Shown here: positions 9,579-16,297 of the stretch, piece after piece
Layout of the letters: each line of letters opens with the position of its first letter
Position numbering within the stretch: the stretch's first letter is position 1
Source of the DNA: Lentzea nigeriaca
Lineage (GTDB): Bacteria > Actinomycetota > Actinomycetes > Mycobacteriales > Pseudonocardiaceae
Assembly: GCF_016907955.1 (NCBI RefSeq)
Contig: NZ_JAFBCX010000006.1
Location: 124,001-188,000, forward strand
Length of the DNA: 64,000 bases
Direction of reading: 5' to 3'
The notes under the pieces: generated by a model
Databases searched by the model: none
Seen by the model: only the letters and a program-made list of their open reading frames with translations
Told to the model about the DNA's origin: nothing
Program-made: the position numbers and the translations under genes

Positions 9579-10766
9579 CTAGGCCAGCGAACCCAGATCC
9601 TCCTCACGCAGCTGCGCCGGAGTCACGGTCGCCTGCGCGTCCACCAACGCCTGCAACGCCGTGCCGTGGTCCCAGACGTTGACGTTCATCGCCGCCCGCA
9701 GCCGTCCGTCCCGCAGCCAGAACGCGATGAACTGCCGCGACGCCAGGTCGCCGCGCACCACCACCTCGTCGTCGGGACCGGCGAGGCCGCGGTACTCCAT
9801 GCCCAGGTCGTACTGGTCGGTGAAGAAGTACGGCGACTTCAGGTACGGCTCGTCCAGCCCGATCAGCGAGCCCGCCACGTGCGTTCCCTGGTCCTTGGCG
9901 TTCGCCCAGTGCTCGACGCGGACGCGATGGCCGTAGCGCGGGTGGTCGTGTGCCGCGATGTCACCGGCCGCGAACACGTCGGGTGCCGATGTGCGCAACG
10001 CGGCGTCGACCGCCACACCACCGTCGGTCAGGTCGAGCCCGGCGGCCTCGGCCAGCTCCAGCCGCGGTGTCGCGCCCACGGCCAGCACCGTCACGTCCGG
10101 CAGCAGCTCGGTGCCGTCGTCCAGCACCACGCCGGACGGCGAGAAGGCCGCGACGCCCGTGCCCAGCTTGAACTCGACGCCGTGCTCCTCGTGCAGACCG
10201 CGGAACATCCTGCCCATCTCCACGCCCAGCACGCGGACCAGCGGCTCGGCCAGCGGGTCGACCACCGTGACGCGGCAGCCGTGGGTGCGGGCCGCGGACG
10301 CCACCTCGCAGCCGATCCAGCCAGCGCCGATGATCACGACGTGCCTGCCCTCTCGCAACGACGACTTCAGCGCGAGCGAGTCGTCGATGGTGCGCAACAC
10401 ATGTCCTTGCGCGCCAGGCAGAACGCGGGGGCGCGATCCCGTCGCGAGCAAGAGCCGATCGTAGGAACGCACTGCTCCATCGGAGTCAACGATCGTGTGA
10501 TCACCTGGTCGCAGCTCCAGCACCGAGACGCCGAGCTGGAGGTCGATCTCGTGGTCGGCGTAGAAGCCCTGCTCGTGCACCCACGCCGGTTCCGCGGCCT
10601 TGCCCAGCAGAACGTCCTTGGACAGCGCGGGAAGTTCGTACGGGCGATGGTGCTCCGTGCCGAACATGGTGATCTTGCCGCCGTAGCCGCGGTCTCGGAG
10701 TGCGCCCGCCGCGGAGGCGCCGGCGAGGCCCGACCCGACAATCACGATGCGTTGCGGTTCCGCCAT
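9579..10766 (-). CDS. FAD-dependent ferredoxin reductase
   Basis: A 395-residue member of the putidaredoxin/rhodocoxin reductase class, which passes electrons from NAD(P)H through FAD to a ferredoxin, often for a P450. It has the FAD motif IVIVGSGLAGASAAGALR, the NAD(P) motif VVIIGAGWIGCEVASAAR and the FAD-contacting DVFAAGDIAAHDHP. A C-terminal reductase dimer domain follows. The ATG at 10766 has AAGGAG 7 bp upstream, so it is preferred over the GTG two codons earlier. No intact ferredoxin or P450 gene is nearby, so the electron acceptor is unknown; a decayed P450 fragment lies at 32.7-33.0 kb. Confidence 0.88.
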   Translation of the reverse strand: MAEPQRIVIVGSGLAGASAAGALRDRGYGGKITMFGTEHHRPYELPALSKDVLLGKAAEPAWVHEQGFYADHEIDLQLGVSVLELRPGDHTIVDSDGAVRSYDRLLLATGSRPRVLPGAQGHVLRTIDDSLALKSSLREGRHVVIIGAGWIGCEVASAARTHGCRVTVVDPLAEPLVRVLGVEMGRMFRGLHEEHGVEFKLGTGVAAFSPSGVVLDDGTELLPDVTVLAVGATPRLELAEAAGLDLTDGGVAVDAALRTSAPDVFAAGDIAAHDHPRYGHRVRVEHWANAKDQGTHVAGSLIGLDEPYLKSPYFFTDQYDLGMEYRGLAGPDDEVVVRGDLASRQFIAFWLRDGRLRAAMNVNVWDHGTALQALVDAQATVTPAQLREEDLGSLA

Positions 10767-10954
10767 TTTCACTCCTTCTGGTGACCAGTTCTCGTCCCAC
10801 GTGCGACGCTATCCGCAGCTCGGCACGGTCGCTCGACGGAAGACTTTCCCGGGAATGCGAAATCGCCGTCACGACCAGCGGCCGCGCGCGTCTCATCTAC
10901 GCGAGCGCCGGGACCACCGGGCCGGCGCGCCGAGTGAGCTGGAGGAAGAAACCC

Positions 10955-11155
10955 GTGGGAGCCAAAGAGGAGTGGCAGGTGAGCTGCCGCGACATCGCTT
11001 CGCGCCGACGGGACTTGACGGTGTTCGTCAGCCAGGGGCACATCGTGATCAACGTGCCACCGGGCGAAGCCGCTGTTCTGACACCGCTGGAGGTCGGCCG
11101 CCTGCGAGCGGCACTGCGGGAAGCCGTCGTCGCCGCGTCCGACACGGAGTTGTGA
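10955..11155 (+). CDS. Small conserved-type protein, function unknown
   Basis: A 66-residue protein beginning at GTG 10955, with GGAGG 9 bp upstream. The sequence (VFVSQGHIVINVPPGEAAVL, then LTPLEVGRLRAALREAV) looks like a small folded actinomycete protein: a beta-hairpin followed by a helix. The longer open frame upstream is Arg/Pro-rich and not protein-like. It is followed at 55 bp by the acyl-CoA synthetase gene. I know no function. Confidence 0.65.
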   Translation: MGAKEEWQVSCRDIASRRRDLTVFVSQGHIVINVPPGEAAVLTPLEVGRLRAALREAVVAASDTEL

Positions 11156-11171
11156 CCGCCGTCACAGCGTT

Positions 11172-11189
11172 ACCTACTCGCAAGTAGGT
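11172..11189. promoter_or_regulatory. Operator-like palindrome before the acyl-CoA synthetase
   Basis: ACCTACT, CGCA, AGTAGGT: a perfect 7-bp inverted repeat 20 bp before the start codon. TetR-type fatty-acid regulators in actinobacteria bind sites of this size and AT/TA pattern. The cognate regulator is not visible nearby. Confidence 0.55.
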
Positions 11190-11209
11190 TAGTGGCTAGA
11201 GTGGGCGGC

Positions 11210-12709
11210 ATGCTGACCCGCGTGCTGCTGACCCTGGTCAAAGCCGGAGTGATCCGGCCGTTGGGCCCGCGCGGCCTCGCCGGCACCGTGCGCGGATATC
11301 TGCAGTGGGACATCACGCTCGCGTGGGGCTACCAGACCGGCGCCGGACGACACCCGGACCGTGCCGCGATCATCGACGACGACGGCGTGCTGACGTACGC
11401 GGAAGTACACGAGCGCACCAGCAGGCTCGCGCACGCCTTCCGCGCCGGCGAACGCATCGGCCTGCTGTGCCGCAACCACCGCGGTTTCATCGAGACGATG
11501 ACCGCGTGCACGAAGATCGGCGCCGACGCCGTCCTGCTGAACACCGGACTGAGCAAGGGGCAACTGGCCCAGGTCGCCCAGGACCAGAAGATCGACAGGA
11601 TCGTCGCCGACCGCGAGTTCGCGGACGTGCTGCCCGACGTGCCGACGTACTTCAGCGACGAGCTCGAGTCGTTGATCATCAACGGACCGAAGACACCACT
11701 GCCCCGCAGGCCTCCGCGCGGCCGGCTGATCATCCTCACCTCCGGCACCACCGGCACGCCGAAGGGCGCCAAGCGACCGGAACCCGCGAGCCTCGCCCCC
11801 GCCGCCGCGCTGCTGTCCCGGATCCCGCTCAAGCACGGTGACGTCATCGCGATCACCTCCCCGCTCTTCCACGCCTGGGGACTCGCCGCGTTCCAGCTCG
11901 GCCTCGTACTCGGCGCCACGCTGGTGCTGCGCCGCAGGTTCGATCCCGCGCAGACGTTGCAGGACGCCGAGAAGTGCACGGCGATGTTCGTGGTTCCCGT
12001 GATGCTGCAACGCATGCTGGAGACCCCGCACCGGCCGAAGCTGCGGATCATCGCGTCCAGCGGGTCCGCTCTGCCGCCACGGGTCGCCACGCGCACCCTG
12101 CAGGAGTTCGGGCCGGTGCTCTACAACCTCTACGGCTCGACCGAGGTGAGCTGGGCGAGCATCGCGACACCGGAGGAGATACTCAAGGAACCCGGCACGG
12201 CCGGGCAACCGCCGCTGGGCACCCGACTGGCCATTGTGGACGACCAGGGCAAGCCGGTGGCGCCGGGCGAGACCGGGCGGATCTTCGTCGGCAACGAGAT
12301 GTTGTTCGACGGATATACGAATGGCACCAGCAAGGAGTCGTTGAACGGCCTGATGTCCACCGGCGATCTCGGCTACGTCAAGGACGGCCTGCTGTTCGTG
12401 GCGGGCCGCGACGACGAGATGATCGTCTCGGGTGGTGAGAACGTGTATCCGCGCGAGGTCGAGGACCTGCTCTCGAACCTCGACGGCGTCACGGAGGTCG
12501 CGGTGCTCGGCGTGCCGGACGACGAGTTCGGGCAGCGGCTCGCGGCGTTCGTGGTGGGCGACGAAACCCTGACGGCCGACCATGTGCGTGACCACGTGAA
12601 GGCGAACCTGGCACGGTTTTCCGTTCCGCGAGATGTTTTCTTCGTCAATGAGTTGCCGCGCAACGCGGCCGGGAAAGTGTTGAAACGTCAATTGCGCGAA
12701 CAGGTCTAG
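11210..12709 (+). CDS. AMP-binding acyl-CoA synthetase
   Basis: A 499-residue adenylate-forming enzyme that activates a carboxylic acid with ATP and joins it to CoA. Motifs: LTSGTTGTPKGAKR (P-loop, about 180), LYGSTEVSWASIA (A5), MSTGDLGYV (A7), GGENVYPREVE (A8) and the catalytic Lys in AAGKVLKRQL near the C-terminus. ATG 11210 is preferred; an in-frame TTG/GTG-type start 18 bp upstream is possible. The sequence around LFHAWGLAAFQLGLVLGATLVLRR resembles medium/long-chain FadD-type enzymes. The acyl substrate is not determinable. A palindromic operator sits just upstream. Confidence 0.9.
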   Translation: MLTRVLLTLVKAGVIRPLGPRGLAGTVRGYLQWDITLAWGYQTGAGRHPDRAAIIDDDGVLTYAEVHERTSRLAHAFRAGERIGLLCRNHRGFIETMTACTKIGADAVLLNTGLSKGQLAQVAQDQKIDRIVADREFADVLPDVPTYFSDELESLIINGPKTPLPRRPPRGRLIILTSGTTGTPKGAKRPEPASLAPAAALLSRIPLKHGDVIAITSPLFHAWGLAAFQLGLVLGATLVLRRRFDPAQTLQDAEKCTAMFVVPVMLQRMLETPHRPKLRIIASSGSALPPRVATRTLQEFGPVLYNLYGSTEVSWASIATPEEILKEPGTAGQPPLGTRLAIVDDQGKPVAPGETGRIFVGNEMLFDGYTNGTSKESLNGLMSTGDLGYVKDGLLFVAGRDDEMIVSGGENVYPREVEDLLSNLDGVTEVAVLGVPDDEFGQRLAAFVVGDETLTADHVRDHVKANLARFSVPRDVFFVNELPRNAAGKVLKRQLREQV

Positions 12710-12736
12710 GCTCGCCCTCGGAAGAGGGGCTTGATC

Positions 12737-14065
12737 ATGACGGTTCCCGGCCGGACCGCCGACCCGCGGTCCAACGCCGTGCACAACCTGCGCGAGGCGC
12801 GCATCGCACTGGACGAGGGCAGGCCAGGCGAGGCACTGGAGTACGCCGAGAAAGCGGTTGCCGCGTTCGCGTGGCTGGACGACGTCGAGGGCGTCGCGGA
12901 GGGTGTGCTGGCGCAGTCCGTGGCTCTCGGCAAGCGCGGGCTGTGGCCGAGCGCTCTCGACACCATCGACAGGGTGCAGGAGATCGCGGCCGCGAACCGC
13001 CACATCGGACTGCAGGCGCGGTGCAGCTTTTCCCGTGCTGTCGTGGAACTGCGGCTCGACTCGCGGGAGCGGTCGTTCAACTCGTTCGCCCGTGCACTGG
13101 GTCTCGCGGAGCTCACCGGCGACAGCGAGCTGATCGGCTCCGTGCTGTTCGAACAGGCCCGCGTGATGCGCATGCAGTACCACGAGCACTGCATGATCCG
13201 CACCGAGGAGAGCCGTTGCAGCCTCGACGGGGAGCCGTGCGTGCGCAAGCTGCGGCGCGCGGAAGCGTTGTGCGCACAGGTGCGCGACCGGTGGAAGCAG
13301 GTCGGCGACCCGGTGCGGATGGCGATGGTGAACGTCCTGCTGACACACGTGCGCATCGATCTGGGTGAACTTGACCGCGCGCACCGCAGCTGGCAGCGCG
13401 CTGACCAGTTGCTTGCCGGAAGGAACCGCCCGGTGGCGCGGGCGGAGGCGTTGATGGCGCGCGCCAGGCTGAGCGGGGCGCGCAAGCGGTACCCCGACCA
13501 GATCTCCCAGCTGACCCAGGCGGCCGAGCTCGCCATGAGCTGTCTCGCGCGTGAGGTCGCGGTGCACGCCCACCAGCAGCTGAGCGAGGCGCACGAACGA
13601 TCCGGGGACCTGGAGCGGGCGTTGCGGCACGCCCGGCTGCAACTCGAGCAGTACCGCCTGTGGGAGCTGCAGGAGGGCAGGGACCTGCTGCGGATGCGCG
13701 AGCACGATCTGTCGTCGCGACTCGTGGAACAGTTGGCGCACAGGCGTTTCGAGCCCAAGCGCGAAGACGCTGTGGTGCGTGTCCCGCAGACCGGCGAGCT
13801 GCATGAGCCGGGCACCGCGGAGCACACGAACACCCGGATCGCCCGCGCGCTGCGGGCCGGGCTCACCAAGCGCGGCATCGAGGTGCTGCGGCTCGTGGCG
13901 GCCGGCGCGAGCACGACGACGATCGCCGAATCGCTCGGCCTGTCGCCCAAGACCGTGCAGAACCACCTCCAGCGGATCTACACGACCCTTGACGTCAACG
14001 GCCGTTCCGGCGCCATCGTGTGGTGGATGAGCCTGACCACTCACGAGTCATCTATTGTCAAGTGA
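12737..14065 (+). CDS. LuxR-type regulator with N-terminal TPR region
   Basis: A 442-residue regulator. Residues 15-330 are helical TPR-like repeats. The C-terminal 65 residues are a GerE/LuxR helix-turn-helix (LTKRGIEVLRLVAAGASTTT, then IAESLGLSPKTVQNHLQRIY). There is no LAL-type ATPase or response-regulator receiver domain, so a peptide or protein ligand bound by the TPR part is plausible. ATG 12737 follows AAGAGGGG with 7-bp spacing. The gene begins 27 bp after the acyl-CoA synthetase and may be co-transcribed with it. The last codons overlap an 8-bp inverted repeat. A second TPR regulator, XRE type, converges from the right. Confidence 0.85.
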   Translation: MTVPGRTADPRSNAVHNLREARIALDEGRPGEALEYAEKAVAAFAWLDDVEGVAEGVLAQSVALGKRGLWPSALDTIDRVQEIAAANRHIGLQARCSFSRAVVELRLDSRERSFNSFARALGLAELTGDSELIGSVLFEQARVMRMQYHEHCMIRTEESRCSLDGEPCVRKLRRAEALCAQVRDRWKQVGDPVRMAMVNVLLTHVRIDLGELDRAHRSWQRADQLLAGRNRPVARAEALMARARLSGARKRYPDQISQLTQAAELAMSCLAREVAVHAHQQLSEAHERSGDLERALRHARLQLEQYRLWELQEGRDLLRMREHDLSSRLVEQLAHRRFEPKREDAVVRVPQTGELHEPGTAEHTNTRIARALRAGLTKRGIEVLRLVAAGASTTTIAESLGLSPKTVQNHLQRIYTTLDVNGRSGAIVWWMSLTTHESSIVK

Positions 14066-14073
14066 TTGACAAT
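14054..14073. repeat. Inverted repeat across the LuxR-gene stop codon
   Basis: ATTGTCAA, GTGA, TTGACAAT: perfect 8-bp arms and a 4-base centre that contains the stop codon (14063-14065). It could be a weak terminator or a protein-binding site. AT-rich arms are unusual for this genome. Confidence 0.5.
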
Positions 14074-14210
14074 TCGCCCGGCCGGACCGGTGACCAATCC
14101 CCCGTTCGGCCGCTTGCCGCCGACGAGGTGGTCGCGGTTCTTGGGTGATTTACCTATGCGGGCGCGGTGGAATTGGGTGATGTGACGGGTAACCGGTCTG
14201 TGTCATGCTC

Positions 14211-14234
14211 CGTTAACAAGGTGTCCAGTTAACG
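14211..14234. repeat. Inverted repeat CGTTAAC-N10-GTTAACG
   Basis: Perfect 7-bp arms spaced by 10 bases (one helical turn centre to centre of about 1.6) in the 222-bp gap between the convergent LuxR-TPR and XRE-TPR genes. This looks like an operator, yet no convincing gene starts here on either strand. The rest of the gap shows nothing else I can name. Confidence 0.45.
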
Positions 14235-14270
14235 AGCGAGGGGCGGTCATGACCGGGCAACGTCGCCTGC

Positions 14271-14300
14271 GGTCAGTGCTTGCGCGATCAGTGCTTGCGC
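14271..14300. repeat. Tandem 15-bp duplication at the XRE-TPR stop
   Basis: Two 15-bp units (14271-14285 and 14286-14300) differ at one base. On the minus strand they repeat the end of the XRE gene, so the codons for Arg-Lys-His-stop occur twice in frame. Confidence 0.75.
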
Positions 14301-15535
14301 AGAGCGATCCGCGCCACGTCGCGCCACAGGAGCGGATCGACGCCCTCGGGGTTGATGTGCTCCAGCAGCGCGGCCAGTGCCGTGCGCGCGCTGGTGCTGC
14401 CGTCCGGGTCGACCTCGTCCGCCGCCCTCACCAGCAGCAGGTGGCACCGCAGCTGCTGCTCGGCGTCGAGCTCGCCGGTCGCGATGGCCTGCTCCGCGAG
14501 CTCCCGCGCCCGGTCGACCTCGCCGTCGCGCAACGCGAGCTCGGCGCGCAACGCCCTGGCGTGAGCCAGAAGGCCGTCCTGGCGGCGCATCGCCGCGACC
14601 GTCGTCTCCACCTTGTCCAGCAACGCCACGACCTCGTCGAGGTTCGCACCCGGCGTGCGCAACGCGATGGACGCGCCGGCGAGGCGGACGTGGCAGCGGT
14701 ACTCGGGATCACCGTCGAAGTCGTCGAGCATGGCGACGGCCTCGCGGATGCAGTGCGCGGCTTCGGTTCTGTCTCCCAAACGGTCGGCGACCTTGGCCCG
14801 CGCCCACCACGTGGAGATGGCGAGCCGGTCGCGGCCGAGTTCGGGCAGTCGGACGGAAAGCTGGTCCACAACCTGTTCGGCGTCGGCCAGGCGGCCGGCC
14901 GCGGTCAGCTCCACGCACAACGAGATGAGAGCGCGCGTGTTGACGCGACGCACCCGTTCGCCGTCACCGCTGGCCAGCTCAACGGCCTCTGCCGCGGCTT
15001 TCACGGATTCGGCCGTCCGGCCGAGGCGCCGCAACGAGGATGCGCGCAGGATCTCCACCAACGCGTCCACCGCCGGACCGGGAGACCAGGACTTGCGCAG
15101 CTTCGCCGCCGCCAGCAGCAGACCCTCGTGGTCGCGTTGCCTGGCCAGCATCACCAGGCGCGTCCACCGCACGCACCAGCCGAACATCTCCTCGTCCGAC
15201 CGCTTTCCCAGCGTTTCCAGCAGGTCGACGGCCATCACCAGGTCACCGTCGTGGTAGGCGAGCAGCGCCTCGCACCACGCCAGCGCCTCGTCCTGCATCG
15301 CGGTGCGGTCCTCGTCGACCATCAGCTCGGACGGGTCGACGCCGAGCACCTCGGCGAGCCTGCGCACGACGGCGGGCGACGGCACCCGTTCGCCGGATTC
15401 CAGCCGGGACACGTAGCTCATGGACACGCCGGGGCACGCGAGGTCCTTTTGCGACAAACCGCGTTGCAGCCGGACCGCCCGCAACCGCGCGCCGAACCTC
15501 GTCAACGACTTCCTGCCCTCATCCACGGCCGCCAC
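14288..15535 (-). CDS. XRE-family regulator with TPR domain (RRNPP-like architecture)
   Basis: A 415-residue protein. Residues 13-70 form an XRE helix-turn-helix (LRAVRLQRGLSQKDLACPGV, then SMSYVSRLESGERVPSPAVV, then RRLAEVLGVDPSEL). The remaining 340 residues are TPR-like helical repeats. This HTH-plus-TPR layout is that of RRNPP regulators (Rgg, NprR, PlcR, PrgX, AimR), which bind re-imported secreted peptides. A divergent gene 21 bp away encodes a 44-residue pre-peptide with a signal sequence, as in many RRNPP pairs. The start is GTG 15535, or GTG 15526. Similar XRE-TPR proteins are common in actinomycetes and mostly uncharacterised, so peptide sensing is inference. Confidence 0.82.
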   Translation of the reverse strand: MAAVDEGRKSLTRFGARLRAVRLQRGLSQKDLACPGVSMSYVSRLESGERVPSPAVVRRLAEVLGVDPSELMVDEDRTAMQDEALAWCEALLAYHDGDLVMAVDLLETLGKRSDEEMFGWCVRWTRLVMLARQRDHEGLLLAAAKLRKSWSPGPAVDALVEILRASSLRRLGRTAESVKAAAEAVELASGDGERVRRVNTRALISLCVELTAAGRLADAEQVVDQLSVRLPELGRDRLAISTWWARAKVADRLGDRTEAAHCIREAVAMLDDFDGDPEYRCHVRLAGASIALRTPGANLDEVVALLDKVETTVAAMRRQDGLLAHARALRAELALRDGEVDRARELAEQAIATGELDAEQQLRCHLLLVRAADEVDPDGSTSARTALAALLEHINPEGVDPLLWRDVARIALRKH

Positions 15536-15556
15536 CTATCGGAACGGAGCACCTCA

Positions 15557-15691
15557 ATGAAGTTGAACACTATCGCTCGAATCGCCGCCGCAGTGATCCT
15601 CAGTTTGGGGGCGCTGCTGACGGTGACCGGACCGGCTTCGGCGGACGGACCCGGTGAGGCGTTCACGCCGCCGTACTGCCAGCCGAACTGA
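15557..15691 (+). CDS. Secreted pre-peptide, candidate signalling peptide
   Basis: A 44-codon gene with a good ribosome site (GGAG, 7 bp before ATG 15557). Residues 1-29 are a textbook signal peptide: basic start MKLNTIAR, hydrophobic core, cleavage after GPASA. The predicted mature peptide is only 15 residues, DGPGEAFTPPYCQPN, with one Cys and three prolines. A strong 13-bp-stem terminator follows at 15707, so this is an independent small transcript. It is divergent from the XRE-TPR regulator with only 21 bp between starts. The arrangement suggests a secreted ligand for that regulator; a small cell-envelope peptide is the alternative. Confidence 0.72.
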   Translation: MKLNTIARIAAAVILSLGALLTVTGPASADGPGEAFTPPYCQPN

Positions 15692-15706
15692 TCGTCGCGA
15701 CCGGCC

Positions 15707-15743
15707 GGGGTGGTCTTGCCTCCCTCGCAAGCAAGACCACCCC
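15707..15743 (+). terminator. Strong terminator after the pre-peptide gene
   Basis: GGGGTGGTCTTGC and its exact complement form a 13-bp stem around an 11-base loop, starting 16 bp after the pre-peptide stop codon. Confidence 0.8.
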
Positions 15744-15808
15744 ACCACCGGAGCGCCAATTGACGCACCTGGCCACATCACCGGTGCGGCGTGAGGCACC
15801 CTTGTGGG

Positions 15809-16297
15809 GTGACTCTGCAACTGCGCACGCCTCGTCACCAGGTGAGCCCGAAGTCGGTCCTGCTGTGGACGATGCAGGCGGCCGTGTTCTGGCTGGTGCT
15901 CTTCGTGCCACAGCTCATCGTGTTCCTGGTGGTGAGCTCGCCGCCCACGTGGGAGCTCGCGCTCATGATCGCCACGCTGGTCGTCGGCGTCGTGCACACC
16001 GCGGTCGAGCCCAGCTGGCGCTACCGCGTGCACCGCTGGGAGACCACGCCGGACGCCGTGTACACCCTCTCCGGCTGGCTGAACCAGGAATGGCGCGTCG
16101 CACCCGTGTCGCGCATCCAGACGATCGACACGAAACGCGGGCCGTTCCAGCAGTTGCTCGGCCTCGCGACGGTCACCGTGACGACCGCGTCGGCCGCCGG
16201 TCCGGTGGAGATCGAGGGCCTGGACCACGAGGTGGCGCAACAGCTCGTGGTGGAGCTGACGAACACCACCCAGGCCACGCCGGGTGATGCCACGTGA
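15809..16297 (+). CDS. PH-domain membrane protein, YdbS-like
   Basis: A 162-residue protein with two membrane helices near the N-terminus and a bacterial PH domain (bPH2/DUF304; RVHRWETTPDAVYTLSGWLN, then VAPVSRIQTIDTKRGPFQQL). The GTG at 15809 gives MTLQLRTPRHQVSP, which matches the usual start of this family. It overlaps the next gene by GTGA, so the two are translated together. YdbS/YdbT pairs are widespread membrane proteins; in Bacillus they affect resistance to some bacteriocins. The mechanism is unknown. Confidence 0.85.
   Translation: MTLQLRTPRHQVSPKSVLLWTMQAAVFWLVLFVPQLIVFLVVSSPPTWELALMIATLVVGVVHTAVEPSWRYRVHRWETTPDAVYTLSGWLNQEWRVAPVSRIQTIDTKRGPFQQLLGLATVTVTTASAAGPVEIEGLDHEVAQQLVVELTNTTQATPGDAT

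Noticed and set aside
9579..10766. Ferredoxin reductase as partner of a local P450.
   Set aside because: The only P450 sequence in the window (32.7-33.0 kb) is a frameshifted remnant of the peroxygenase type, which needs no reductase.
10838..10849. GGAA-N-TTCC-like symmetry upstream of the ferredoxin reductase.
   Set aside because: The arms are only four bases, which is expected by chance in a 190-bp gap.
14249..15556. A long plus-strand open frame that runs into the pre-peptide gene.
   Set aside because: It is antisense to the XRE-TPR gene. Only the part from ATG 15557 has a ribosome site and a protein-like signal peptide.
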